Source of the DNA: CAYRNY01 sp964425755
GTDB lineage: Bacteria > Chloroflexota > Anaerolineae > Aggregatilineales > Aggregatilineaceae
Length of the DNA: 58,037 bases
NCBI GenBank assembly: GCA_964425755.1
Contig: CAYRNY010000023.1
Coordinates: 1 to 58,037, forward strand
Direction: 5' to 3'
Below the pieces are notes generated by a model. The model searched no databases. It saw nothing but the letters and a program-made list of their open reading frames with translations, and had not been told where the DNA came from. Positions 8,912 through 17,895 of this stretch are shown piece by piece (positions within the stretch are counted from its first letter, which is position 1; every line of letters starts with the position of its first letter). The translations under genes were made by a program, and so were the position numbers.

Positions 8912-8941
8912 TTGGCAAACCAGGCCATCCCCCTGTAGAAT
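8912..8941 (+). promoter_or_regulatory. Putative promoter of the MBOAT-SGNH operon
   Basis: TTGGCA (8912-8917) and TAGAAT (8936-8941) are separated by 18 bases; each matches the sigma-70 consensus in five of six positions. The predicted start point near 8948 supports translation from 9003 rather than from the in-frame ATG at 8940. Confidence 0.55.
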
Positions 8942-9002
8942 GACCGCGCTGGCATGCGCAGCACGTGCAGAATTGGATGACACCCAGCGAGACGATCCCG
9001 GC

Positions 9003-10436
9003 ATGACACTGACGCACATCCTCGTATTCACAGCGGCGGCTTTTCTCTACATCGGCGTGCTGCCCCGTGCCTGGCGAAAATGGAGCCTCTTCGCGGGCAG
9101 CGTTCTCGCGATCTATTGGCTGCAGCCGCTGATCATCATCCGCTGGCTGGATTTTCTGTTCCCGACGCTCACGCTGGGGCTGGTCGTGCTGTCGTGGCTC
9201 GTAACGCGCGCGCCAGACCAGCGCTGGACCCGTGAGGACAGCATCGCGGCTGGCGTGATGGCGGGCGGTGTGCTGCTACTGACCTTGGGCCGCTACATCG
9301 TGCCGGAGTATCGCATCACCGCTTCCAGCCCGCCCGCGCCGCTGACCGTCGCACTGTGGCTGGTCGGGGCCGGTATCGTGCTGGCCGCGCTGAGCAACGT
9401 GCCGCTTGCCCCGGCATATCGCGCCACAGGCGGCATCCTGCTGATCCTCGCGCTGTTCGTGGTGTTGAAAACGGAGCCGCTCGCCGAAGAAGTCAGCCGC
9501 CGCTTGCGGATGTGGGAAGGCCGCCCGGTTCGTTTTGCCAGCGCCGCCGAACTCTCGTGGCTGGGCTTTTCATACGTCGCGTTCCGCCTTATTCACACGC
9601 TACGCGACCGCCAGACCGGGCGCTTGCCGGCGCTCTCGCTACGCGACTACGTCAACTATGCGATCTTTTTCCCTGCCTTCACTGCCGGGCCGATCGACCG
9701 CGCCGAACGCTTCCTGGCCGACCTGCAAGAGCTGCCGGAGATGCTGGGGCTTGACGCCGATCGCATCGTGCAGGGGAGCATGCGTATCGCCGTCGGGATC
9801 GGCAAGAAATTTGTGATCGCGGACGCGCTGGCCTACATCGCGCTGGACTCGACCAAAGCGGAACAGGTTACGACGATAGGCGGGATGTGGGTATTGCTTT
9901 ACGCGTACACGTTTCAGATCTATTTCGACTTCAGCGGCTACTCGGATATCGCGATCGGGCTGGGCCAGCTCTTCGGGATCAAGCTGCCGGAGAACTTCAA
10001 CCGGCCTTACCTCACGCGAAATATCACGCTCTTCTGGCAAAGCTGGCACATGACGCTCAGCCAGTGGGTGCGCTTTTACGTCTTTTCGCCGCTCAGCCGC
10101 TACTTGCTGAAGCGCGAGCACAAACCGTCCCCGACGGTGCTCGCGCTGGTGGGGCAGACCACGACCATGCTCGCGATCGGGCTGTGGCATGGCGTGGCCT
10201 GGGGATTTGCCGCCTGGGGGCTATGGCATGGCCTGGGGTTGTTCATTCACAAGGTCTACAGCGACAAGACGCGCCGTCACTATATGCAACTCCGCGACCG
10301 CCCGCGCCTGAACCGCATCATCGGGATCGTGGGCATCGCGCTGACCTTTCATTTCGTCGCGCTGGGATGGGTATGGTTTGCGTTGCCGGACATCAACACA
10401 AGCTGGAACGTCTTTGCGAGCCTGTTAGGGATATGA
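9003..10436 (+). CDS. MBOAT-family O-acyltransferase (AlgI/DltB-like)
   Basis: The 477-residue polytopic membrane protein has the MBOAT hallmarks: FDFSGYSDIAIGLGQLFG, an NFNRPY motif, the block FWQSWHMTLSQW, and the WHG segment GLWHGVAWG that carries the catalytic histidine of the family. AlgI and DltB proteins move acyl groups, usually acetyl, across the membrane to an extracellular polymer with a partner protein. The next gene, 3 bases downstream, is a membrane-anchored SGNH protein, the usual kind of partner. The start at 9003 puts the first membrane helix at the N-terminus. The ribosome site is weak (GAGACGA). The acceptor polymer is unknown; the surrounding SH3 proteins point to the envelope. 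Confidence 0.88.
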   Translation: MTLTHILVFTAAAFLYIGVLPRAWRKWSLFAGSVLAIYWLQPLIIIRWLDFLFPTLTLGLVVLSWLVTRAPDQRWTREDSIAAGVMAGGVLLLTLGRYIVPEYRITASSPPAPLTVALWLVGAGIVLAALSNVPLAPAYRATGGILLILALFVVLKTEPLAEEVSRRLRMWEGRPVRFASAAELSWLGFSYVAFRLIHTLRDRQTGRLPALSLRDYVNYAIFFPAFTAGPIDRAERFLADLQELPEMLGLDADRIVQGSMRIAVGIGKKFVIADALAYIALDSTKAEQVTTIGGMWVLLYAYTFQIYFDFSGYSDIAIGLGQLFGIKLPENFNRPYLTRNITLFWQSWHMTLSQWVRFYVFSPLSRYLLKREHKPSPTVLALVGQTTTMLAIGLWHGVAWGFAAWGLWHGLGLFIHKVYSDKTRRHYMQLRDRPRLNRIIGIVGIALTFHFVALGWVWFALPDINTSWNVFASLLGI

Positions 10437-10439
10437 CAC

Positions 10440-11621
10440 ATGCAGAGCTGGAAATGGCTGTACACCCCTGAAAAGCCGTTCTCCGGGTGGTTTTTGATCC
10501 GGGTGGTCATCAAAACCGTCCTGCTGTTCGCCGGCCTGAACGTGCTTTTTGCGCTCGCTGAACCCTTGCCCTGGCTGGGGAAACTGTCGGTGTACAATCA
10601 CCTGTTTGAAGGCCGCGCACGCCTGCCGTATGGGGAAAATCCCGCTGCCGCGTACAACCTGAGCCTGTACCAGCTTGACGCCATGTTTGCCTCGCACACG
10701 CTCGCAGGCGACGATCCGCCCGGTGACGTTCGCGTGCTGCTGATCGGCGATTCCGCCGTGTGGGGGATTCTGTTGCACCCGGAGGATACGCTCGCCGGCA
10801 AACTCAACGCCGGAGATTATCACGCGGCGGCGGGACAACCTGTGCGGGCTTATAACCTCGGCTACCCCACCATGTCGCTGCTCAAAGACTTGATGTTGCT
10901 GGATTATGCGATGCGTTACGATCCCGACGTGATCGTGTGGCTGTTCACGCTCGAATCGTTCGATCAGATCGCGCAACTGGATTCCGCAATTGTGCAGAAC
11001 AATGCGAACCGCGTCCAGCGCCTGATCGCGCAACACGACCTGGACCAGGACCAGACCGATCCCCGTTTTGTTGAACGCTCGTTCTGGGAACGCACGATCA
11101 TCGGGCAACGGCGCGCGCTGGCCGACATGCTGCGGTTGCAGTACTACGGCGTCGCCTGGACCCTGACGGGCATCGACCAGGAGTACCGGGATGATTACAC
11201 GCCCCGCGCCATCGACCTTGAGCCGAGTGACACATGGCACGGCTTCAGCCCTGGCGAGCTGGATGCAGACGACCTGGCGCTGGACATCCTGCATGCCGGA
11301 GTCGCGCTAGCGGGCGATACGCCGGTTTTGTTCGTCAACGAGCCGATGTTGATCAGCACGGGCGAAAACAGCGACATCCGTTACAACGCGTTCTATCCGC
11401 GCTGGGCCTACGATCGTTTCCGGCAGATTGTGGCCGCCGAGAGCGCACAAGCCGGTTGGTGGTTGCTTGACCTGTGGGATTATCTCCCGGACGCAGCATG
11501 CTACACCGACAGCGCCGTGCACCTGACCCCCGACTGCTCGGCTCAACTGGCCGGACGGCTGGGCCCCATCATCCGCCAGATCGTCGCGACGGGCACATTC
11601 TCGCCCGATGCCGTTCAATGA
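10440..11621 (+). CDS. Membrane-anchored SGNH-like partner of the MBOAT acyltransferase
   Basis: The protein has 393 residues. One membrane helix (about 18-42) anchors an extracytoplasmic domain that contains the SGNH block I (VLLIGDSAVWG) and a late acid/base region (TDSAVHLTPD, with D and H three residues apart rather than two). In AlgI-AlgJ/AlgX-type systems an SGNH protein receives the acyl group from the MBOAT protein and passes it to the polysaccharide. Its start lies 3 bases after the MBOAT stop, so the two are almost surely co-translated. It is not a close paralogue of the four secreted SGNH proteins: it lacks their shared Cys pair and SH3 domains. Confidence 0.78.
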   Translation: MQSWKWLYTPEKPFSGWFLIRVVIKTVLLFAGLNVLFALAEPLPWLGKLSVYNHLFEGRARLPYGENPAAAYNLSLYQLDAMFASHTLAGDDPPGDVRVLLIGDSAVWGILLHPEDTLAGKLNAGDYHAAAGQPVRAYNLGYPTMSLLKDLMLLDYAMRYDPDVIVWLFTLESFDQIAQLDSAIVQNNANRVQRLIAQHDLDQDQTDPRFVERSFWERTIIGQRRALADMLRLQYYGVAWTLTGIDQEYRDDYTPRAIDLEPSDTWHGFSPGELDADDLALDILHAGVALAGDTPVLFVNEPMLISTGENSDIRYNAFYPRWAYDRFRQIVAAESAQAGWWLLDLWDYLPDAACYTDSAVHLTPDCSAQLAGRLGPIIRQIVATGTFSPDAVQ

Positions 11622-11702
11622 CTTCCACCTTTGCGCCAAAAGGCATACAATTGAGGCAAGAGATTTTTGGTGGGTGTTTTCATAGCTCAGGAGCAAAGCG
11701 CG

Positions 11703-12035
11703 ATGAATATCACCGAACGCGAGCACAACGGCATCACGATCTTTACGCTGGAAGGCCGGGTGGACAGCGAAGGCGCGGTCGATCTCGATCTCGCCTTGCA
11801 GACGGCTGTTTCCGAAGGCAAATTCAAGCTAATTTTAGAAATGGCGGAGGTGCGCTATATCAACAGCGCGGCGTTACGCACGTTGGCGGACATCCTCACG
11901 CAGGCAAAGGAAAACGACGGCGACCTGAAACTGGTCGATCTGAACCCCAAGGTACGGCGCGTTTTCGAGATCATCGGCTTCGATAAATTCTTTAAGCTAT
12001 ACGAAACCGTTGGTGCCGCTGAGCGTGCGTTTTAA
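11703..12035 (+). CDS. STAS-domain anti-sigma-factor antagonist (SpoIIAA/RsbV-like)
   Basis: The 110-residue protein is a single STAS domain. In this family a phosphorylatable serine sits at the start of helix 2; here the region reads YINSAALRT, with Ser55 as the candidate site (the more usual form is D-S-(S/T)-G). Such proteins bind an RsbW-type kinase when dephosphorylated and so release its sigma factor or other target. The next gene encodes both an RsbW-like kinase and a PP2C phosphatase, so all partners are adjacent. The ATG at 11703 has AGGAG upstream; an in-frame upstream start adds only a non-conserved tail. Confidence 0.85.
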   Translation: MNITEREHNGITIFTLEGRVDSEGAVDLDLALQTAVSEGKFKLILEMAEVRYINSAALRTLADILTQAKENDGDLKLVDLNPKVRRVFEIIGFDKFFKLYETVGAAERAF

Positions 12036-12070
12036 TTCACCACTTGCGCGGTCACCGCGACCCCTTAGAG

Positions 12071-12101
12071 CAGCCCCCGTGCTCGCGGGGGGCTGTTTTT
12101 T
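12071..12101 (+). terminator. Rho-independent terminator after the STAS gene
   Basis: CAGCCCCC (12071-12078) pairs with GGGGGCTG (12088-12095), followed by six T (12096-12101). It lies between the STAS gene and the kinase/phosphatase gene and would reduce or stop read-through, setting the ratio of the two products. Confidence 0.85.
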
Positions 12102-12124
12102 CTCGCAAGGAAGGGATGTGTTAC

Positions 12125-13828
12125 ATGGTGTTTCTTGGCGAACTGCGGCTCCCGGCGCAGCACGAAAACCTGCGCATTATTTCGCACTTCATACATGGCA
12201 TCGCGCACCGCTTGTCCTTGTCTGAGAAATCGCTATTTGATATTGAGTTGGCCGTCGAAGAAGCGGCAACCAATATCATTCACCATGCCTATCCTGACCC
12301 TGAGGCAAAAGGGGATATCCTGCTGCAGGCGGAAGAGTTCAACGACCTGGTCAAGATCACGCTGACCGACTGGGGCACACCACTGAATCCGAACGATGTC
12401 AAGCCGTTTGACATCAACGCGCCGATCGAAACGCGCATCAAAGGCGGCATGGGCCTGCATTTCATCCACAAACTGATGGACGCGGTCGAGCGAAAAACAT
12501 CGACCGGGCACGGCCAGCCTAATACGTTGACCCTGGTCAAACGGGTCGAGCGTGCCGACCATCACGCGCGGACGCCCAGCGCCATGCAGGAATTTAACGC
12601 CATGCGCACCGTCAGCGAGGTTATGACGTCCAATATCCAGTTGGACGATCTGCTCAACCTGATCATCGACAAGCTGGTGAGCACGATCAACGCCGAGCGC
12701 GGAACGCTGTACTTGCTCGACGAGGAAACAAACCAGTTATGGTCGCGCGTGCTCCAGGAAGACGCCGGGACGCTGTCGGAGATTCGCCTGGACGTAGGTG
12801 AAGGGATCGCAGGATACGTCGCCGCGTCGGGTGAGACCGTCAACATCCCCAACGCGTATGAAGACTCGCGCTTCAATCCCAGCTTTGACCGCGCGTCAGG
12901 CTTTCGTACCCGCTCGATTCTCGCCACGCCGATGGTGAACCCGCAGCAGAAGATCATCGGCGTGGTGCAGCTGCTCAACAAGCGCGGGGGACCGTTCACG
13001 TTCCGCGATGAGCGTCTGGTCGCTGCTATGTCCGCGCAAGCCGCGATCAGCATCGAGAACGCGCGGCTGTACCAGCAGGAAATCCAGCAGCAGTTGATCA
13101 ACCGCGAGCTTGAAACGGCCCGCTCGATCCAGGCCAGCTTCTTGCCCGATGTAATCCCCGATTACCCCGGTTGGGACATCGGCGCGGCGTGGCGTCCTAT
13201 TCAGAACGTTGCCGGTGATTTCTATGACTTTTACCCGTTGGCGGATGGCCGGCTCGCCACCGTGATCGCTGACGTTTCCGGTAAAGGCATTCCTGCCGCC
13301 CTGTTCATGGCACTGAGTGTTACCGTGTTGCGCTTCGGCATGAACATCAACCTGGCACCGGAAGAGGTCACGCGGCGCGCCAACGAGATGATCATTTCCG
13401 AGCAGCGCTCGCGGATGTTTGCGACCACGTTCGTGGGCTACGTGGACCTGCAGACCGGTGAGGTCGCGTTCTCGTCCGGCGGGCACAACCCGGCCCTGAT
13501 CTATCGCGCCCGCAGCCAACGCTGCGAATATGTCACCGCCCCCGGCGTGGCGATCGGCATCTTTGAGGCAGCCGAGTTCGAGCGCAGCACCACGCGGCTG
13601 GACCCTGGCGACATCCTGGTGTTGTATACCGATGGCATCACCGAAGCCATTAACGCCGACGAACACGAATTCGGCGAAGAACGCCTGGAGAAGCTGGTCA
13701 TGCGCCATGCAACCACGTCCAGCCAGCGGCTCGTCGGGCTGGTGATGGACGCGGTCAAGACCTTTGCCGGTGATCAAGAGCTGTTTGACGACGCGACACT
13801 GGTGATCATCAAACGGCAACCGGCATGA
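12125..13828 (+). CDS. Fused RsbW-like kinase, GAF sensor and PP2C (SpoIIE/RsbU-type) phosphatase
   Basis: The protein has 567 residues with three modules. Residues 1-142 are a GHKL ATPase of the RsbW/SpoIIAB type (N-box ELAVEEAATN with Glu46 and Asn50, DWG at 82-84, GGMGL at 108-112). Residues about 165-315 form a GAF domain (AERGTLYLLDEETNQLW, VGEGIAGYVAASGE). Residues about 350-565 are a PP2C-type phosphatase (AGDFYDFYPL, IADVSGKGIPAAL, YTDGITEA). A kinase and a phosphatase for the same antagonist in one chain would make the GAF ligand decide the phosphorylation state of the STAS protein. The ATG at 12125 was chosen because GGAAGGG lies 9 bases upstream; an ATG at 12116 is too close to that site. 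Confidence 0.88.
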   Translation: MVFLGELRLPAQHENLRIISHFIHGIAHRLSLSEKSLFDIELAVEEAATNIIHHAYPDPEAKGDILLQAEEFNDLVKITLTDWGTPLNPNDVKPFDINAPIETRIKGGMGLHFIHKLMDAVERKTSTGHGQPNTLTLVKRVERADHHARTPSAMQEFNAMRTVSEVMTSNIQLDDLLNLIIDKLVSTINAERGTLYLLDEETNQLWSRVLQEDAGTLSEIRLDVGEGIAGYVAASGETVNIPNAYEDSRFNPSFDRASGFRTRSILATPMVNPQQKIIGVVQLLNKRGGPFTFRDERLVAAMSAQAAISIENARLYQQEIQQQLINRELETARSIQASFLPDVIPDYPGWDIGAAWRPIQNVAGDFYDFYPLADGRLATVIADVSGKGIPAALFMALSVTVLRFGMNINLAPEEVTRRANEMIISEQRSRMFATTFVGYVDLQTGEVAFSSGGHNPALIYRARSQRCEYVTAPGVAIGIFEAAEFERSTTRLDPGDILVLYTDGITEAINADEHEFGEERLEKLVMRHATTSSQRLVGLVMDAVKTFAGDQELFDDATLVIIKRQPA

Positions 13829-13846
13829 GGGCGCATCCGCACCGCG

Positions 13847-15238
13847 TCATATCAGAATGCGATCGACGGCATCCGCTAACTGCGTGAGATTGCGGACCTG
13901 GAAGACTTCGCTGCACAGCGGCAGATAGGTCAGCATGTCGCTGTCGCCGGTCCCCCATTGCGCCGGGTACTCCGGGTTCATCCAGATCACTTTGCGGGCG
14001 CGCCGCCCGATGCGGCCAAACGCGCTCAGGTTGGGATCGTTAAAGTTGTTGCGGGCGTCTCCCAGGACGATCACCGTTGTACGGCTGTCCACCACATCCA
14101 GAAAACGCGCCTCAAACTCGGTCAAGCTGTACCCCAGATCGGTGTTGTAGTGACCGGAAGGCAGCTTGGTGAGCACAGTGTAGATCGCCCGCTCGATCTG
14201 CGCGCTATCCAGGTCCGGTGTCACATCCTCGATGTGGTCGATAAACGCGAAACTGCGCGTTTTTTGGATCTGATCCTGCAGCTCGTACAGCATGCGCAGG
14301 AAGAACTCGGCCACCGGTCGCATCGACGTGCTGACGTCGAGGATGGTCACCAGTTTGGGTTTGAGGCGTCGCTGGCGGTAGCGCATTTCGAACGGCACGC
14401 CACTGTAGCGCAAATTGGCGCGGATCGTCGCTTTCGGGTCGAGCTTGCCCTGTTTGCCGCGTTTCTGGCGCAGCACCGCGCGTGTGCGCAGCCGTGCCGA
14501 AATCCGCCGTACCTGCTCGCGGAGGCGATCCATCTCGTGCTGGCTGAGCGACCCGAATGGCCGCTGCATGAGATCACTGGCCGGCTTGTGCCGTTGCGCC
14601 TGCTCGACGCGTTCATCGCGTAACTGAGCGCCGGCAAACGCTTCTAGCTGCTCCTGCAGTCGCCCCTGGTTTTCGCCCACCTGCTGTTGAAGCTGCTCGA
14701 TCGTGTCCGGCGACATCCCCTGTTCGGCGAGCGCTTCCCAGAGCTGTTCGAGCAACTCTTGAAATTGCTCCCAATTCAACAAGCGTTGCATGCGGCGGGC
14801 CGCACGCCGGGCCTGGTACGGCATAGCCGGATCGGCGTGCTGCAGCCCGGCCTGGTCCGCCAACTCCTCGAGCTGTTCCTGGGTTGGCTCCTGGCCGCCA
14901 AACAACCAGTCGAACAGTTGCTGCAGGTCGGCGGCAAGCTGCTGCATGATCTGTCGTGCCAACTCCTGCAACAGCTCCTGCTCTTCCGGCGATAGCTCGG
15001 CCTGCGGGTTGATCAGGGGCGGCGGGGCGTTGCCGAAATACTGGGGAAACAACTCGTCGAAGACAGGCAATGACTCCGCATCTTTGACGAGCGTCGCGCG
15101 CAGACTCAAGCGGAAGGTGTCCCGGTTTCTGATCCCAACTTGCTGGATCGCCTGCCAGGCGTCCAGGCTTTCGGCGATCGAGACGCGCACCCCGGATGCC
15201 CGCAGCGCCGCAACAAACCTAGCGATACGTTCTTCCAT
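13847..15238 (-). CDS. VWA-domain protein (CoxE-like)
   Basis: The 463-residue protein has a Gln/Glu-rich helical N-terminal half and a C-terminal von Willebrand factor A domain with the MIDAS motif D-V-S-T-S (about residue 300) and VIVLGDARNN. It belongs with CoxE-like proteins that work with MoxR AAA+ ATPases in metal-centre insertion or protein maturation. Its start overlaps the end of the MoxR gene by 20 bases, so the two are translationally coupled. The target is not encoded nearby, as the following gene converges from the other side. GGGAG lies upstream of the chosen ATG. Confidence 0.85.
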   Translation of the reverse strand: MEERIARFVAALRASGVRVSIAESLDAWQAIQQVGIRNRDTFRLSLRATLVKDAESLPVFDELFPQYFGNAPPPLINPQAELSPEEQELLQELARQIMQQLAADLQQLFDWLFGGQEPTQEQLEELADQAGLQHADPAMPYQARRAARRMQRLLNWEQFQELLEQLWEALAEQGMSPDTIEQLQQQVGENQGRLQEQLEAFAGAQLRDERVEQAQRHKPASDLMQRPFGSLSQHEMDRLREQVRRISARLRTRAVLRQKRGKQGKLDPKATIRANLRYSGVPFEMRYRQRRLKPKLVTILDVSTSMRPVAEFFLRMLYELQDQIQKTRSFAFIDHIEDVTPDLDSAQIERAIYTVLTKLPSGHYNTDLGYSLTEFEARFLDVVDSRTTVIVLGDARNNFNDPNLSAFGRIGRRARKVIWMNPEYPAQWGTGDSDMLTYLPLCSEVFQVRNLTQLADAVDRILI

Positions 15239-16148
15239 TGTCGCTTTCTCCCTGGCGCCATAACAACCGGCGCGCGCGCTCAACGTCCGTTTCGTATTTC
15301 AGCAGCACCGTCAGCGTGTTTTCGAGCGTCTCTGGATCAAGCCGCGACGCGTTCAACGCCACCAGCGCCCGCGCCCAGTCCAACGACTCGCTCACGCTGG
15401 GGTTCTTCTTCAGGTCGAGCTGGCGCAGCGATTGAACCACCTCGATCGCCTGCCGCGCCAGTTCGGGGGCCAGTTCCGGCACTTTAAGCTGCACAATTTG
15501 CAGTTCTTCTTCCGCGTTCGGATAGTCGATGTAAATATAGAGGCAGCGCCGTTTGAGCGCCTCGCTCAGTTCGCGCGTGTTGTTGCTGGTCAGGAACACG
15601 ACCGGGTGCTGCTTGGCGGCGATGGTGCCGATTTCGGGGATGCTGACCTGGAAATCGCTGAGCACCTCCAGCAGGAACGCTTCAAACTCCGCATCCGAGC
15701 GGTCGATCTCGTCGATCAGCAGTACGGTGGGCTGGTCGTTGTTGATCGCCCGGAGCAGCGGGCGCGGCAGCAAGAACCGATCTGAGAAAAACACATCTTC
15801 CTCGGCAGCTAACCGATCCGCTGCATCGGTCAGCGACCGCGTATCGGCCAGTAGATCGGAGAGCTTGTCGCGCAGCAGTTGGGTATACAGCATCTGCTTG
15901 GCGTATTCCCATTCGTACAGCGCCTTGCTTTCGTCGAGTCCTTCGTAACACTGCAGGCGCACCAGCTCGCGCTGTGTCGTCGCCGCCCAAGCTTTGCCCA
16001 ACTCCGTTTTCCCGACACCTGCAGGGCCTTCGAGCAACAGGGGCTTGCCCAGTTTCTCCGCCAGAAATAGCACCGTCGCGATCTCATCGGTCGCGATGTA
16101 CCGCTGCTGTGCCAACCCCTGCTTCACGTGCTCAATTGTTTCGAACAT
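15219..16148 (-). CDS. MoxR-family AAA+ ATPase
   Basis: The 309-residue protein has Walker A GPAGVGKT (residues 41-48), Walker B VLLIDEIDRSD and the sensor region VFLTSNNTRELSEALKRRC. MoxR ATPases act as chaperones that remodel or activate enzyme complexes together with VWA proteins; the VWA partner follows directly with a 20-base overlap. The ATG at 16148 has AGGTGG close upstream; an in-frame start at 16178 lacks support. No dehydrogenase or other usual client is found beside the pair, so the client must lie elsewhere. Confidence 0.9.
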   Translation of the reverse strand: MFETIEHVKQGLAQQRYIATDEIATVLFLAEKLGKPLLLEGPAGVGKTELGKAWAATTQRELVRLQCYEGLDESKALYEWEYAKQMLYTQLLRDKLSDLLADTRSLTDAADRLAAEEDVFFSDRFLLPRPLLRAINNDQPTVLLIDEIDRSDAEFEAFLLEVLSDFQVSIPEIGTIAAKQHPVVFLTSNNTRELSEALKRRCLYIYIDYPNAEEELQIVQLKVPELAPELARQAIEVVQSLRQLDLKKNPSVSESLDWARALVALNASRLDPETLENTLTVLLKYETDVERARRLLWRQGESDNGRTYR

Positions 16149-16558
16149 CCTGCCACCTCTCACGCTCCACGTTACCAATACGTCCGGCTTACCGATTCGA
16201 ATTTACATTATTTTACACCGTGCATCGTTCGCATTCCCGGCACGGCCATACTGCCATACACGAACGCCGCTTTTGCTAGATATTACGATGTTTTATCAAC
16301 AAAAAACAACCTGCCGCGCCGTTTTGGTGGTGTGGCGAATACGTTTGCGGATGAAGATGTTTGCGCCGGACTTGTTGAATCGCCGAAAAAAGTGGAAACT
16401 TGGTGTGAGAGTTGTGCTGCTTTCATCATCCAGCATAAGCTGGCGCAAACCAGTGACTTGAGAGATTACGCTTGATTTTCGTTCCCTATAAAATAGAATA
16501 GTATCAATCGCTTACGATGTCTCACGTGGCACCTTTCGCCCCGGGTTGACGGAGAAAC
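16149..16558. other. Intergenic region of about 410 bases without a supported gene
   Basis: The region lies between the starts of the leftward MoxR gene and the rightward receiver gene and is more AT-rich than its surroundings. A 115-codon open frame crosses it (16128-16475) but has no ribosome site, overlaps the MoxR start and shows no recognisable motif. The only signal seen is the promoter at its right end. Confidence 0.5.
16472..16499 (+). promoter_or_regulatory. Putative promoter of the receiver gene
   Basis: TTGATT (16472-16477) and TAGAAT (16494-16499) are spaced by 16 bases, about 60 bases before the start codon. They match the sigma-70 consensus in four and five of six positions. 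Confidence 0.5.
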
Positions 16559-16969
16559 ATGATGCCCACATGGATAGTTGTTGAAGACGAACCGGATCTC
16601 TACGAGACTCTGCTCGCGTTATTCGAGATCTGGAGCATTGATGGTGTCGCTTTCACGACCGGCGAGGATGCCATCCGCTGGATCGAAGACATCGATAGCA
16701 AGACCATCGAAACGAACGTCCCTGAGCTTGCAATACTGGATATTCGTTTGCCCGGGATCAACGGCGATGAAGTAGCACGCCGCCTGCGGCAGAGTCCGGT
16801 ATTAAAGAATATTGCGATCGTGTTGATCACCGCTTATCACTTAGCGCCAAGCAAAGAAAAAGAGATTCTTCAACGCGCGCAAACCAAACACCTGGTCTAC
16901 AAGCCTTTGCCCAACCCGGCTGATTTCCAGGCCGTGCTGCAAAGCGCCATCGCAAGCCGGCCCAAATAG
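16559..16969 (+). CDS. Single-domain response regulator (receiver only)
   Basis: The protein has 136 residues forming one CheY-like receiver: acidic pocket VVEDEPD, phosphoryl acceptor in LAILDIRLPGINGDE, switch Thr in LITAYH and the conserved Lys in VYKPLPNP. There is no output domain, so it signals by protein contact or as a phosphorelay step. No kinase is adjacent. Two consecutive ATG codons (16559 and 16562) follow GGAG at 16551-16554; the second has the better spacing of 7 bases. Confidence 0.88.
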   Translation: MMPTWIVVEDEPDLYETLLALFEIWSIDGVAFTTGEDAIRWIEDIDSKTIETNVPELAILDIRLPGINGDEVARRLRQSPVLKNIAIVLITAYHLAPSKEKEILQRAQTKHLVYKPLPNPADFQAVLQSAIASRPK

Positions 16970-17050
16970 CACCTTTCTCGCCGTTCCGCGCGGAAATGAT
17001 GCCCGATCACCGTCTCCCTCAGACGTGGCTGTGCTGCGGCCAAGCTTTCG

Positions 17051-17806
17051 GTGGACGAGCGCAGGCGGGTGATGGACACCGTACTGGAAACGGTCGCTGG
17101 GCGTATCCCCGTTGTGGTTGGGACCAGCCATCCCGAACGTGACACGTGTATTGCGCTGAGCCAGGCGGCGTTTGCAGCGGGTGCGGCGGGCGTCATGATC
17201 GCGCTCCCGCCGCTGGACCCGCCGACCGACGAGAAAGTGCTCGCGCTCTACGACGCGATCGCCAGCGCGGTCGCCAACCCGATCGTCGTGCAGGATTATC
17301 CGGTGGTGAACAACGTGACCATGTCGCCGGACTTGCTGGCGACTCTCGCCGAGCAAAACCCGTACACCCGCCATCTCAAGCTGGAAGATCCGCCCCTGAT
17401 GGAGAAGATCGGCGCCATTCGCCAGCGCACGGACAAGCTCACGATCTTCGGCGGGCTGGGCGGCATGTTCTTGCTGGAGGAACTCCGGCGTGGCGCGTCC
17501 GGCACCATGACGGGCTTTGCCTTTACCGAGATACTGGTCGCCGTTATCACCGCGTTCAAGGCGGGACGCATAACCGAGGCCGAACGTATTTTCGACCGCT
17601 ACCTGCCTTTAATCCGGTTTGAAAACCAGCCCAAGATTAACCTCACCATCCGCAAAGAACTGCTGTACCGTCGCGGGGCGATCGCGCATCCCACGCCGCG
17701 CGATCCGTATGTCCCCATCGACAGCGGCACGCACGACGAGATCGACTGGGTTCTCAAGCGGGTTGGGATCGCCGATCCGGGGCAAAGACTGCACTTTGCT
17801 GCGTAA
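17051..17806 (+). pseudogene. 5'-truncated dihydrodipicolinate synthase (DHDPS/NAL) family aldolase
   Basis: The 251-codon frame from a GTG matches the DHDPS/N-acetylneuraminate-lyase barrel from its second strand onward: VVVGTSHPERDTCIALSQ, the Tyr in VVQDYPVV, the Schiff-base Lys in RHLKLEDPP and IFGGLGG. Family members are about 300 residues long; the missing N-terminal segment normally holds the first strand and the G-T-(T/G)-G-E substrate loop. Homology appears to extend a little upstream of the GTG (AAAKLSVDERRRV), but a stop lies at 16997-16999 and only 81 bases separate it from the previous gene. There is no ribosome site. It is probably a decayed remnant; a short functional form is possible but less likely. 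Confidence 0.6.
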
Positions 17807-17814
17807 CGATCCGA

Positions 17815-17838
17815 GCGCGCCGTCGCAAGGTGGCGCGC
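17815..17838. terminator. GC-rich inverted repeat between convergent genes
   Basis: GCGCGCC (17815-17821) and GGCGCGC (17832-17838) form a 7-base stem with a 10-base loop just after the truncated aldolase and before the end of the leftward operon. There is no T-tract; a role in termination is only possible. Confidence 0.3.
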
Positions 17839-17895
17839 CGATCGATCGGGTGTGCCCAAACACCTGGGAAGACACACGTCCAGACGGCGATCGCC

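Noticed and set aside
10440..11621. Fifth member of the secreted SGNH array
   Set aside because: It lacks the shared Cys pair, has a membrane anchor and a different spacing of the last Asp and His, and is coupled to the MBOAT gene, so it is a separate lineage.
16128..16475. 115-codon open frame between the MoxR and receiver genes
   Set aside because: It has no ribosome site, overlaps the MoxR start on the other strand and shows no family motif.
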